Under the pieces are notes generated by a model. It made no database searches, was not told where the DNA came from, and saw only the letters and a program-made list of their open reading frames with translations. 47,987 bases of DNA from Actinomycetota bacterium (GTDB taxonomy: Bacteria; Actinomycetota; Actinomycetes; Nanopelagicales; Nanopelagicaceae), in contig PLXJ01000050.1 in assembly GCA_003151395.1 (NCBI GenBank), positions 117,517 through 165,503 of the forward strand, in the 5' to 3' direction. The translations under genes were made by a program, and so were the position numbers. Below are positions 34,081 to 43,232 of this stretch, in pieces (within the stretch, counting starts at the first letter, position 1; the number at the start of each line of letters is the position of its first letter).

Positions 34081-35730
34081 TCAAATCTCTTTCGAAAGAA
34101 TTTCGTCAGCATCAATGATTCGGTAGGAATAACCTTGCTCTGCTAGAAAGCGCTGCCGATTCTGGGCAAAATCCTGATCAATAGTGTCCCTGGCCACCAG
34201 AGAGTAAAAGCGTGCGCTCCTACCATCTGCTTTAGGACGAAGAATTCTGCCTAATCGTTGCGCTTCTTCTTGCCGTGAGCCAAAGGTTCCCGATACTTGA
34301 ATTGCAATTGTTGCGTCGGGAAGATCAATCGAAAAGTTTGCAACTTTAGATACAACCAGGCATTTAATTTCACCGCTTCGATAGAGATTAAATAACCGTT
34401 CGCGTTCTTTGACTGGCGTCTCTCCCTTTATGACGGGAACTCCAAGTTCTTCTCCTAAGGCATCAAGTTGATCCAAATATTGACCGATGACGAGTACTTG
34501 GTCTTCTGCATGAGCGCGCGCAAGTGCAACTGCAACTCTGCGTTTGGTTAACGTAGTTGAACAGAAGCGGTAACGATCTTCCTGTTCTGCGGTTGCATAG
34601 TTCAATCTCTCTTCATCGGTGAGGGTGATGCGAACTTCAACGCAATCTGCCGGAGCGATATACCCTTGCGACTCAATCTCTTTCCATGGAACGTCAAATC
34701 GCTTCGGTCCAATAAGCGAGAAGACCTCCCCTTCCATCCCGTCTTCACGAACCAAAGTCGCAGTCAGCCCAAGTCGACGTCTTGACTGTATGTCGGCTGT
34801 AAATCGAAAAATAGGCGCGGGAAGTAAGTGAACCTCATCGTAAATGATTAGACCCCAATCAATGGCGTCAAATAAATCTAGATGGGAATACACCCCATTG
34901 CGACGCATTGTCATTACTTGGTAGGTTGCGATTGTTACGGGGCGAATCTCTTTTTTTGCGCCGGAGTACTCACCGATATCATCTTCGTGCAGCGTTGTAC
35001 GGCGGAGTAATTCATCTCGCCACTGTCTTGCGGCGACGGTATTTGTAACCAATATCAGTGTGGTGGCCTTTGCAAGGGCCATTGCCGCAGCTCCAACGAT
35101 AGTTTTACCAGCTCCACATGGAAGCACGACGACTCCAGACCCTCCGTGCCAAAATCCTTCTGCCGCCATTGTTTGGTATCTGCGAATCGACCAACCTTCC
35201 TCGCGAAGTTCAATCTCGTGATGTTGACCATCTACATAACCTGCAAAATCCTCGGCGGGCCAACCAAGTTTCAGTAAGGCTTGTTTGAGAAAGCCTCGCT
35301 GTCCTGGGTGAACAACGATCGTCTCTTCGTCTATTTGCAGACCTAACATCGGCGCAATCTTCTTACCGCGCGTAACTTCGCGAAGAACCGCCGGATCGCT
35401 GGAAACTAGCGTAAGACCATGAACTGGGTGAGCTTCTAATCGAAGTCGCCCATATCGCGACATGGTCTCTGCTATATCGACTAGGAGTGCATGCGGCACT
35501 GCGAAGCGGGAGTACTTTAAGAGCGTGTCTATTACATGTTCCGCATCGTGACCTGCTGCGCGCGCGTTCCATAGCCCGAGTGGAGTTAAACGATAAGTGT
35601 GAATGTGCTCTGGAGATTTTTCTAACTCTGCGAAAGAGGCAATCGCACGACGACACTCATCTGATTGCGGGTGATCTACATCTAGCAAGATTGTCTTGTC
35701 GCTCTGAACGATAAGTGGGCCATCAATCAT
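34081..35730 (-). CDS. XPB/ERCC3-like DNA helicase
   Basis: This 549-residue superfamily 2 helicase has an N-terminal damage-recognition-like domain (about residues 40-165). Motif I is LPCGAGKT (203-210), motif II DEVH (298-301) and motif III LTAT. The RED sequence (328-330) is characteristic of XPB. Motif VI is AQRLGRILRPK. Bacterial XPB homologues such as mycobacterial Rv0861c unwind DNA 3' to 5'; their repair role is not settled. The ATG overlaps the M20 peptidase stop by 1 nt (TAATG). Confidence 0.93.
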   Translation of the reverse strand: MIDGPLIVQSDKTILLDVDHPQSDECRRAIASFAELEKSPEHIHTYRLTPLGLWNARAAGHDAEHVIDTLLKYSRFAVPHALLVDIAETMSRYGRLRLEAHPVHGLTLVSSDPAVLREVTRGKKIAPMLGLQIDEETIVVHPGQRGFLKQALLKLGWPAEDFAGYVDGQHHEIELREEGWSIRRYQTMAAEGFWHGGSGVVVLPCGAGKTIVGAAAMALAKATTLILVTNTVAARQWRDELLRRTTLHEDDIGEYSGAKKEIRPVTIATYQVMTMRRNGVYSHLDLFDAIDWGLIIYDEVHLLPAPIFRFTADIQSRRRLGLTATLVREDGMEGEVFSLIGPKRFDVPWKEIESQGYIAPADCVEVRITLTDEERLNYATAEQEDRYRFCSTTLTKRRVAVALARAHAEDQVLVIGQYLDQLDALGEELGVPVIKGETPVKERERLFNLYRSGEIKCLVVSKVANFSIDLPDATIAIQVSGTFGSRQEEAQRLGRILRPKADGRSARFYSLVARDTIDQDFAQNRQRFLAEQGYSYRIIDADEILSKEI

Positions 35731-36800
35731 TAAATTAATTCCTTTATGAATCCTGCGATTAGCGAGATTCTGTTTGGTATTCGACTGGCAAAGATATGTT
35801 CATGAGCTGCATGTGCGCCATATCCCGAGGCACCGAGGCCATCTAAGACTTTGCCTCCTACTGCGGCGGCCAGATTCCCATCGCTGGCGCCACCAACCGA
35901 AACGTGTCCAACTGGAGCCATATTCAATTTCTTAGCAACGCTCTCGATTTTTTCATATAACTCTTGGGTAGCCGCATGCTCGAGTGGCGGACGGTTAATG
36001 CCACCCTTGATCTCAATTGTGGCTTCAGGGTGAAGGGTCGCAAGCTCGCGGATGGCTTGATCCACCCGCTGCAGTTCCGAGGTTAGAAATGAACGAGCAT
36101 CAATATCAAGAGTTGCAATCGCGGGGACGGTGTTCGTCGTAGTTCCAGATTGCATCACGGTTGGCACCACTGTGGTGCCATGTTCTGGATTTTCGAAAGT
36201 AGCGAGAGTTAAAACGATTCGGGCCATTTCTGTAGTTGAGTTGATCCCTTTTTCTGGCTCAAGTCCAGCATGGGCGGCACGACCATGCAGTTCGATGCGG
36301 TACATGGAGGTACCCTTTCGCCCGATCTTGACCTTGTCATCTATCGAGGACTCAAAAACCAACGTCGCATCTGCAGACTTTGCCAAACGTTCAATGAGCC
36401 CACGTGAGGCATGTGAGCCAATCTCTTCATCGGTTGTTGCTACCAGTGCTACCTTTTCGAAGGCGTCTGGGATCTCTTTAAGGGCATACATCGCTTGAAG
36501 AAAGCCAGCTTTCATATCAAAAATACCTGGTCCGAAAATTTGGTCGCCCTCTGTTCGCCATAACGGAAGATAAGAATCAGTAGGCCAAACGGTATCTAGA
36601 TGGCAGAGGAGGACTACTCGAGGATCCTTAGTTCCCCACCAAAATACCGGCCGATCTCCTTCACTCACGATGTGGGCATCATGTGGAAGATTGTCGGCGC
36701 AAATATTAACCGCGAGCTTTACTACTTCGGTACAAGCTGAAATATCTTCGCTCGGGGATTGGCACTCCACGAGTTTTTGGAGATCGGAGAGGAATGTCAT
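35730..36800 (-). CDS. M20-family metallopeptidase (ArgE/DapE/CPG2-like)
   Basis: This 356-residue protein has LLCHLDTVWP (zinc His and following Asp), GPGIFDMKAGFLQ (bridging Asp) and ATTDEEIGSHASRG (catalytic Glu-Glu). A dimerisation domain and a late GGASDGN stretch follow. The sequence resembles glutamate carboxypeptidases (CPG2-like) more than biosynthetic DapE. It cleaves an amide bond in a small peptide or acyl amino acid in the cytoplasm. Its location between XPB and the helicase-associated protein is unusual, as those two are adjacent in mycobacteria. Confidence 0.87.
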   Translation of the reverse strand: MTFLSDLQKLVECQSPSEDISACTEVVKLAVNICADNLPHDAHIVSEGDRPVFWWGTKDPRVVLLCHLDTVWPTDSYLPLWRTEGDQIFGPGIFDMKAGFLQAMYALKEIPDAFEKVALVATTDEEIGSHASRGLIERLAKSADATLVFESSIDDKVKIGRKGTSMYRIELHGRAAHAGLEPEKGINSTTEMARIVLTLATFENPEHGTTVVPTVMQSGTTTNTVPAIATLDIDARSFLTSELQRVDQAIRELATLHPEATIEIKGGINRPPLEHAATQELYEKIESVAKKLNMAPVGHVSVGGASDGNLAAAVGGKVLDGLGASGYGAHAAHEHIFASRIPNRISLIAGFIKELI

Positions 36801-36806
36801 GGCATA

Positions 36807-36812
36807 AGCCTA
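36807..36812 (-). promoter_or_regulatory. Putative leaderless -10 element (TAGGCT) of the M20 gene, overlapping the upstream stop
   Basis: On the minus strand TAGGCT ends 6 nt before the ATG at 36800. Its first bases form the TAG stop codon of the helicase-associated gene. Confidence 0.5.
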
Positions 36813-38969
36813 GTTGGCAGGACTAACGCCGGTGATGCGAGGGATTCGAAAATGGGCGATCTCGCCAGTCGCATGATCCCGTGCGACCAGAGTCCCGAGC
36901 GAAATTGAGAGCGGATCGATGAGGCGATTAGAGACACCACCATTGGTATCGGCATATCCGATGGTGAGGCTCGCACGCTCCTCAATGTATTGATGCAGCA
37001 GGTCTACAGTCTCGTTAGCGGTTGTCCGAGGAACCTCGCGAGGTTTGTGGGCACTCGCTCTTTCACCCGCGCGTAGCGCGCGAACCGCAGCGGCAACAAG
37101 GCTCTCATTGGGAGTAGAGAGATCTGTGATTACACGAGGTGGTTTTGGTCGTGACTTCGCTCGCCTCACCGTAGGCGCCGTAACTAGAACTCCTGTTGCA
37201 TTTTCGGCTGCTGGAAGATATCCAGCTTCTCGCAATGCACGCATAAGTTCACCGCTATCCACATCGCTAATGAGTACTTGGGGAGCCAGCTTGCGTACTC
37301 GAAGTGAATCCAAACGCTTATCGTGCAGGATTTCCTGAACTAGTCCTTCGTCTTCACATCTCAAATAAGAAGAGGTATTGCCGACTCTTAATTTTCCATG
37401 ACGCTTTGCGACATCTGTGATGAGGTATTCGAGCGGTTGCGGCATTGGAGTTTTAGAAATGCTTTTCAAGAAATCTTTGATTTGATCTCCGGTTTGTCCA
37501 TGATCCAATCCACGACGGATACTGGTCTCGCTAAATCGAAAGACGCTCGCACCACCTCGGCTTTCGATATCTGCGATGGTGCCGATCGCATTCGCGAGTG
37601 CGAGAGTTAAGGGACCAGGCGCTACTGCACTGTTATCAGCCTGAATCAAAATATGATCAACTGGTTTTGGGAGTGCGCTCTCTACCCCAAGTTCTTCGTG
37701 GGAAATGAGCGCTAAACCGAAAGAAGATAAGGCGCCTTGACCAGTCAATCCCAGCCACTCTGCCTCACGAAGAATCCACTCGTTGTAATCGCGATTTGAG
37801 CGAGTCGGGAGTAGCCAGGTAAGTGCTAAAGAAATTGAGTCAAGCGTGGGATCTATTCCAGGGTACCCTTTAATTAAATTGAGAATTACTTTTTTCAGCG
37901 TCGATACTCCACCGCGATCTAGTTCGGGTCCAAGGGCAGCGATATTTTTGGATTCGCCTTTACCGATCAATCCGCTGACTCGGGAGGTATCTAGCCATAA
38001 AGTAACTAGCGAGTGCCACTGCTCCTCGATGCTCTTGGTAAGCCAGATATCAAAGGCTGAAGTAGGAAGGATTTGATCATCCGTATCAATCACAATCAAC
38101 CCACCGATGTAGAGGAGCTCCGCAACAAAAGCAGCGCAGATTTCCGTGACTCCTAAGTGTTCTGCCGTTCGCTTGAGATCGCGGACTCCAAGGCCACCCG
38201 AGCGAAGCGCGGTTGGAGGTTCGTCTGACCAATTGTGTCCCAACTCCTCAGCCCAACGAACAAAGGTAGAAATATTTGCGATCGCCGCCAGGTCAACGGC
38301 CTTTTGCTTGCGAGTTGCTCCTACAATTTCTGGCATAAGTGGTCGTAACTCTTTAAAGACTTTGCCACCGCGGAAATGCATCGCGACTTCCCGGGGTATT
38401 AGCACGGTCTGAGAATCAAATGGAATCAGAAAACCTTTTTCTAAAAGCCACGCAATTGCTGGTGGAGCTTTCTTCACATCTGCGATCTGACCCTTTGGAG
38501 GACCCCAAACCAACCTTTCGAGGGTTTCCCGCGCGCCTTTAGGAGCGTTTTCAATAGCCGCAAATTCCATTTTCTTGGAACTCTTTACGCCCAACCCGGC
38601 TGGATATTCTCCGATCAGAGTCCGAACATTTGTAGGTATTCGGTATCCGATGCCATCTTTATAGATGAGGGCGAGTTCCCACAGAGATACCAGAGCACCG
38701 ACTGACTCCGCTGATGTAGCGTCTATTATCTCCGCTGGTCCCACCGGTTCTTCAAAAGCGCATAATGCGGTCAAGATATCGAGACGAAATTTATCGAGGG
38801 TTTCGCGCGCTCGCACCAAGCTTGGCATGGAGTTAGCGCGAGCCGCGAGCGCCATCACATCGGTTGGGACGGGTGAAAAAAGGTCAGGGCGCAACGAGAA
38901 TAAGGTGATGATCTGCTCATCGGTTCTACTGCGGAGCTCCTCCGTGAAGGAGATGTTTGAGTTCGACAT
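36810..38969 (-). CDS. Helicase-associated protein (helicase_C_3-like; Rv0862c-type)
   Basis: This 719-residue soluble protein has no Walker motifs. The winged-helix-like N-terminal region (about residues 15-120) and a middle region with ILIQADNSAVAPGPLTLALANAIGTIADIESRGGASVFRFSETSIRRGLD match the helicase_C_3 type of protein found beside XPB in actinobacteria. The C-terminal part carries a WYL-like stretch, LTIGYADTNGGVSNRLIDPLSI. It probably partners the XPB-like helicase, by gene neighbourhood. It starts 26 nt after the HAD phosphatase stop. Confidence 0.8.
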   Translation of the reverse strand: MSNSNISFTEELRSRTDEQIITLFSLRPDLFSPVPTDVMALAARANSMPSLVRARETLDKFRLDILTALCAFEEPVGPAEIIDATSAESVGALVSLWELALIYKDGIGYRIPTNVRTLIGEYPAGLGVKSSKKMEFAAIENAPKGARETLERLVWGPPKGQIADVKKAPPAIAWLLEKGFLIPFDSQTVLIPREVAMHFRGGKVFKELRPLMPEIVGATRKQKAVDLAAIANISTFVRWAEELGHNWSDEPPTALRSGGLGVRDLKRTAEHLGVTEICAAFVAELLYIGGLIVIDTDDQILPTSAFDIWLTKSIEEQWHSLVTLWLDTSRVSGLIGKGESKNIAALGPELDRGGVSTLKKVILNLIKGYPGIDPTLDSISLALTWLLPTRSNRDYNEWILREAEWLGLTGQGALSSFGLALISHEELGVESALPKPVDHILIQADNSAVAPGPLTLALANAIGTIADIESRGGASVFRFSETSIRRGLDHGQTGDQIKDFLKSISKTPMPQPLEYLITDVAKRHGKLRVGNTSSYLRCEDEGLVQEILHDKRLDSLRVRKLAPQVLISDVDSGELMRALREAGYLPAAENATGVLVTAPTVRRAKSRPKPPRVITDLSTPNESLVAAAVRALRAGERASAHKPREVPRTTANETVDLLHQYIEERASLTIGYADTNGGVSNRLIDPLSISLGTLVARDHATGEIAHFRIPRITGVSPAN

Positions 38970-38995
38970 AACTGCCCTACATTACTGGGGTTTTG

Positions 38996-39769
38996 TTACT
39001 TGGCGCGACGCCAACTTCTTGGGTATAAAAGCGTTCCAAACTTGACGATCCGACCCAAAATAGGAGAAGCAACCTTTTTTAGGGCTCGGAGCTTTCGAAA
39101 ATCGTAGATAGGCCAATGCTTCTTCTGCGCATATAACTGCAGCAAGGCATCTGGGTTAATTGCACGGGGGTTTCCCACCGCCTCTAAGAGCGGAATGTCA
39201 TGATGGCTATCTGAGTAGGCATACGAATTTTCCAAATCGATTCCCTGTTGTTCAGCCAACTCTTTGATTGCGATCGCCTTATTTGGGCCATGGAGAAGCT
39301 GCCCGATTAATTTTCCGGTGTAGACCCCATCTTTAACTTCAGCAACTGTGCCGAGGGCTCCAGTAAATCCCAGCCGCTTGGCGATGACATCTGCTAGATC
39401 TTTCGGAGTAGCGGTGACCAACCAGACCTCTTCGTTGTGATCAAGATGGTTATTTGCTATCTCAATTGTCCCCTGCCAGAGTGCAGGGGAGACATACTGG
39501 TCATAAACCTCAATCCCCATCTTTTCAATCACAGTTGCTTCATGCCCGCGAAAGAATTCGCACGCGGCCCCTTGAATCCTTGCGATCTCTTCCTTGTTCT
39601 CAACTCCTGAGAGGCGAAACCGCAAATTTGCCATCACAAAGTTCGAGATATCTTTCTTTGTGAAGAAGCCCCGTTGATACATCCCTTTGCTGAGAAAAAA
39701 TAGGGATGATCCTCGCATCAAGGTATTGTCGACATCGAAGAAAGCAACTCGCTTTAGGGGGAGCGCCAT
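38996..39769 (-). CDS. HAD-superfamily IB phosphatase (SerB-like)
   Basis: This 257-residue protein has HAD motif I DVDNT (about residues 12-16, nucleophile Asp), motif II VTAT, and a motif III lysine in GPNKA. Motif IV is SDSHHD. The helical cap and C-terminal basic tail fit the HAD-IB group annotated as SerB-like in mycobacteria (Rv0505c-type). The substrate is uncertain; phosphoserine and phospholipid-related substrates are both possible. Confidence 0.88.
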   Translation of the reverse strand: MALPLKRVAFFDVDNTLMRGSSLFFLSKGMYQRGFFTKKDISNFVMANLRFRLSGVENKEEIARIQGAACEFFRGHEATVIEKMGIEVYDQYVSPALWQGTIEIANNHLDHNEEVWLVTATPKDLADVIAKRLGFTGALGTVAEVKDGVYTGKLIGQLLHGPNKAIAIKELAEQQGIDLENSYAYSDSHHDIPLLEAVGNPRAINPDALLQLYAQKKHWPIYDFRKLRALKKVASPILGRIVKFGTLLYPRSWRRAK

Positions 39770-39775
39770 ATCACT

Positions 39776-39781
39776 AGCCTA
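39776..39781 (-). promoter_or_regulatory. Putative leaderless -10 element (TAGGCT) of the HAD phosphatase gene
   Basis: On the minus strand TAGGCT ends 6 nt before the ATG at 39769. No ribosome site is present in the spacer. Confidence 0.55.
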
Positions 39782-39828
39782 GCAATCTCACGCTGAACTC
39801 TGGCGCAGTGTGGGTGAATTGCCTCCTT

Positions 39829-39834
39829 TATGCT
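39829..39834 (+). promoter_or_regulatory. Putative leaderless -10 element (TATGCT) of the phosphoglycerate-mutase-like gene
   Basis: TATGCT ends 6 nt before the ATG at 39841, and the spacer is TACCCC. This would drive the cytochrome c biogenesis operon. Confidence 0.5.
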
Positions 39835-39840
39835 TACCCC

Positions 39841-40464
39841 ATGACTTCTACGGTGCATTTTTTGCGACATGGCGAAGTCTTCAATCCTGAGAAAATTCTT
39901 TATGGCCGTCAACCAGGTTGGCACCTCTCCGAACGAGGTCAGGAGATGGCCCAGACCGTCGCGGAGTGGTCTAAACAATTTGATTTAGGCGCAATTTTGG
40001 CATCACCTTTACAACGAGCTCAAGAAACAGCGGCTCCACTTGCAGCGGCACATGGTCTGACGATCATCACAAATGATAATTTGATTGAAGCTGCAAATAT
40101 TTTTGAAGGGCAGAAATTTGAGATGGGATCTGGCGTCTTGCGCCATCCAAAATCCTGGCGTTATTTGACTCGCCCGTGGGTTCCGTCTTGGGGCGAACCT
40201 TACGACCAGCAGGTATCGAGAATGCTTGTAGCTCTCTTCGCCGCCCGAGATGTAGCAGACGGCAAAGATGCCTTCGCCGTCTCGCACCAACTTCCGATCT
40301 GGATCCTGCGTTCGACAGTTGAGGGGCGGCATATGATGCACGATCCACGCAAACGACAGTGCTCTTTGGCCTCCGTCACAAGCTTTCATTTAGATTCAAA
40401 TGGCGAGATAAGCGGTGTGAGTTATTCAGAACCCGCTAAACATCTCTTGCCGGAGAAGAAATGA
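39841..40464 (+). CDS. Histidine phosphatase (phosphoglycerate mutase-like)
   Basis: From the ATG at 39841 the protein has 207 residues. The family motif is FLRHGEVFNPEK, with the nucleophile His in RHG. The second arginine/glutamate region is SPLQRAQETAAPLAAAHG, and the second histidine is in AVSHQLPIWIL. The true substrate is unknown; these cluster members are unlikely to be glycolytic mutases. It heads the ResA/CcdA/ResB/CcsB cluster, just as Rv0525 does in mycobacteria, and overlaps the next gene by 4 nt. Confidence 0.87.
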   Translation: MTSTVHFLRHGEVFNPEKILYGRQPGWHLSERGQEMAQTVAEWSKQFDLGAILASPLQRAQETAAPLAAAHGLTIITNDNLIEAANIFEGQKFEMGSGVLRHPKSWRYLTRPWVPSWGEPYDQQVSRMLVALFAARDVADGKDAFAVSHQLPIWILRSTVEGRHMMHDPRKRQCSLASVTSFHLDSNGEISGVSYSEPAKHLLPEKK

Positions 40465-41021
40465 AGCGGCTGGCGTTGGTCGCTCTATCCTCACTTTTTT
40501 TGTTAACAGGATGTTCAAGTGGAGGAATATCAACAGCGAATCAAAACGCCTTTGTCTCCGGAAACGGCGTAGCAATTTACGTTAAATCTCAAGATAGAAA
40601 ACTCGCACCTACGATAAGTGGTCCAACGCTTCAAAACGGTACGATCACTCTTCCAGGAGGAAAAGTAACCGTCCTCAATATTTGGGCTTCTTGGTGTGCG
40701 CCATGTAGGGCAGAGGCACCTCTGCTTTCGGATTTTGCCCGCACGTATCAGTCCAAAGGTGTTCAGTTCGCTGGTATCTTAACTCGCGATAGCGTCTCTT
40801 CGGCGCTGGAATTTACAAAGCGATTTAAACTTGATTATCCGACATTTACTGATGACGCTGTTCTTGCAGATTTTAGAAATTCACTTGTTCCAAATGCGAT
40901 CCCGACTACTCTGGTTATTGATTCTCATGGTTATGTCGCAGCACGTGTAAGCGGTGAAGTGACAGTAGCCCTCCTGACCGAGTTAATCGACAAGGTGCTT
41001 AAGGATCCTCCACATGCATAA
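40461..41021 (+). CDS. resA: TlpA/ResA-like thiol-disulfide lipoprotein
   Basis: This 186-residue protein has a lipoprotein signal with lipobox LLTGC (Cys18). A thioredoxin-fold domain with active site WASWCAPCR (about residues 75-83) and a cis-proline in NAIPTTLVI follows. It reduces the heme-binding cysteines of apocytochrome c outside the membrane, receiving electrons from CcdA. It overlaps the upstream gene by 4 nt and ccdA by 8 nt. Confidence 0.9.
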   Translation: MKRLALVALSSLFLLTGCSSGGISTANQNAFVSGNGVAIYVKSQDRKLAPTISGPTLQNGTITLPGGKVTVLNIWASWCAPCRAEAPLLSDFARTYQSKGVQFAGILTRDSVSSALEFTKRFKLDYPTFTDDAVLADFRNSLVPNAIPTTLVIDSHGYVAARVSGEVTVALLTELIDKVLKDPPHA

Positions 41022-41745
41022 TTTCTTTGTCAATCAGGTGCTCTCGGGAAATGTAATTCTTGCCTTAGCCGTCTCTGTAATAGCTGGTTTGATCTCTTTT
41101 TTCTCGCCCTGTGTGTTGCCTTTGGTTCCCGGGTATCTGGCTTATTCGGCTGGGATGACTGATGTAAAGAACAAGGGACGCACCGCACTCGGAGCAGTCC
41201 TTTTTGTTTCAGGTTTTTCTGTTCTCTTCATCAGTTATGGCGCTCTCTTTGGTTCGCTCGGCGCAAAGATTTCAAATGGATCGCGTTGGTTGCAGATTGT
41301 TCTTGGGATCTTGACTATTTTGATGGGCACGGTCTTTCTCTTCAATCAAAAGTTTTATCGCTCTTTTAAACCGAAGTGGAAATCTACCGCGGGGCTGTTA
41401 GGCGCACCTCTGCTCGGTTTTCTTTTTGGCCTCGGCTGGACCCCGTGCATTGGACCTACATTAGGCGCGGTGCAAGCGCTCTCTTTTCAGAGTTCAAGCG
41501 CGCTGCGGGGCGCCTTTTTGTCGGTTGGATATTGTTTTGGAATCGGCGCCCCTTTTATTCTTGTTGGATTGTTCTTTGATCAATCGGCCAAGTTACGTCG
41601 ATTTATTTCCAGACGGGGAAATCTGCTCACGATATTTGGTGGAATTTTCTTGATCATCATTGGGTTCTTACAAGCCACTGGTCTTTGGGGTCACATTATC
41701 AATTCATTGCGTGGCGCCATTTCGAGTTTCGTTCCGGTGATCTGA
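41014..41745 (+). CDS. ccdA: Cytochrome c biogenesis protein CcdA
   Basis: This 243-residue membrane protein has six hydrophobic helices. [19 protein letters not shown] carries the first conserved cysteine and prolines. [18 protein letters not shown] carries the second. These two cysteines pass electrons from cytoplasmic thioredoxin to the ResA-like protein. It overlaps resB by 1 nt. Confidence 0.93.
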   Translation: MHNFFVNQVLSGNVILALAVSVIAGLISFFSPCVLPLVPGYLAYSAGMTDVKNKGRTALGAVLFVSGFSVLFISYGALFGSLGAKISNGSRWLQIVLGILTILMGTVFLFNQKFYRSFKPKWKSTAGLLGAPLLGFLFGLGWTPCIGPTLGAVQALSFQSSSALRGAFLSVGYCFGIGAPFILVGLFFDQSAKLRRFISRRGNLLTIFGGIFLIIIGFLQATGLWGHIINSLRGAISSFVPVI

Positions 41746-43232
41746 TGACTATCAACAAATCTGAAGTACCAGATATTGGTTTGACCGGGTTGATCAGGTG
41801 GGCTTGGCGCCAATTGACAAGTATGCGTATCGCACTCATTTTGTTGATGCTGCTCGGAGTGGCCGCGATTCCAGGATCACTCTTTCCGCAACGCAACCAA
41901 AATCCGCAGAAAGTTGATTCTTATTTCACAACAGACCCCACCATAGCCAAGTGGATGGATCGGCTCCACTTATTTAATGTTTATGCTTCGCCCTGGTTTA
42001 GCGCGATTTATCTCTTACTTTTTATTTCGCTGATTGGCTGCGTATTGCCCCGTACTTTCCATCACCTCATAGCGATCGGCAAGAAGCCACCACTCACGCC
42101 GCGGAATCTAGATCGTATGGAGGGATATCGAGTTGTATCAACTGACTCTGAATTTGCGCTATCCGTCGCGAAGATTTGGTTGAAGCGCCACCATTTTCGA
42201 GTTCGAGTTGAAGGCAATTCGATCTCTGCAGAAAAAGGATACAGCCGCGAAACCGGGAATTTAATGTTTCACCTTTCGCTGATATTGATTCTGGTGGGAG
42301 TTGCGCTCGGTTCGCTCTTTGGAATGAAGGGTGAAGCGATTCTCAATGTGGGGGATAGATTTATCAATACTCCCACGTCCTATGACAACATCACCTTCGG
42401 TAAATTCCAAGGCCAGGGTTCGCTCGTTCCATTTTCACTCACGGTAAATAAATTTGTCGCAACATATGATCCAGTAACCAGCGAACCAAGCAATTATGTT
42501 CTTACGACATCTATCGCTAATCCAATTGGGACTCCGGCAAAGCCGATCATTATTAAAGTAAACAAACCTTGGACATCAGGGAGCACCAAGGTTTACCTGC
42601 AGGCCAATGGTTACTCACCGGTCGTTACTGTGCGAAATAAGGCGGGAAACATAACCTTCAAAGGACCGATAATTTTCTTGCCACAAGATAGCAATTTGAG
42701 TTCGCTCGGGGCCATCAAGATCCCTGACATGACGCCACAGATCGGATTTATCGCCTCATTCATTCCAACTGCGGGCAGCAGTCAAGCTCGCGGAATTTTT
42801 TCAACTTATCCTGAGGTCCTCGATCCGAGATTGGTGCTCTCCGCTTGGCAAGGAAACCTTGGTTTAGATTCTGGGAACCCACAATCCGTTTACTCTCTAG
42901 ATACCTCAGCAATGAAAAAGATTGGCCTCAAAGCTCTCACCTTGGGGAGTACTTATGATTTTGGGTTAGGTTCTATAACTTTTGATGGTTGGAAATCGTG
43001 GGTCAACCTGCAGATCGTCGATGATCCAGGCAAGATGTTTGCGCTTTATGGAGCGATCTTCGCCATCTTAGGGTTACTCATATCACTCTTCACACGCCAA
43101 CGAAGAATTTGGGTAAAGGTAGGCGATGGTGTTGAAATTGCGGGCTTGGCAAAGAATGGAATTCCAGGGCTAGAGGAAGAACTCACAGCACTATCGCGGG
43201 TGCTGAGTGAAGCAAAAGGAGAGTCGGAATGA
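41745..43232 (+). CDS. resB: Cytochrome c biogenesis protein ResB (Ccs1)
   Basis: From the ATG at 41745 the protein has 495 residues. The longer ORF start at 41685 lies inside ccdA and is not used. Three N-terminal helices (about residues 27-45, 80-100 and 170-190) precede a large extracytoplasmic beta-rich domain. A last helix is near residue 445. LTSMRIALILLMLLGVAAIPGSLFPQ is the typical ResB opening. With CcsB it forms the system II heme-lyase. It overlaps ccsB by 4 nt. Confidence 0.93.
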   Translation: MTINKSEVPDIGLTGLIRWAWRQLTSMRIALILLMLLGVAAIPGSLFPQRNQNPQKVDSYFTTDPTIAKWMDRLHLFNVYASPWFSAIYLLLFISLIGCVLPRTFHHLIAIGKKPPLTPRNLDRMEGYRVVSTDSEFALSVAKIWLKRHHFRVRVEGNSISAEKGYSRETGNLMFHLSLILILVGVALGSLFGMKGEAILNVGDRFINTPTSYDNITFGKFQGQGSLVPFSLTVNKFVATYDPVTSEPSNYVLTTSIANPIGTPAKPIIIKVNKPWTSGSTKVYLQANGYSPVVTVRNKAGNITFKGPIIFLPQDSNLSSLGAIKIPDMTPQIGFIASFIPTAGSSQARGIFSTYPEVLDPRLVLSAWQGNLGLDSGNPQSVYSLDTSAMKKIGLKALTLGSTYDFGLGSITFDGWKSWVNLQIVDDPGKMFALYGAIFAILGLLISLFTRQRRIWVKVGDGVEIAGLAKNGIPGLEEELTALSRVLSEAKGESE

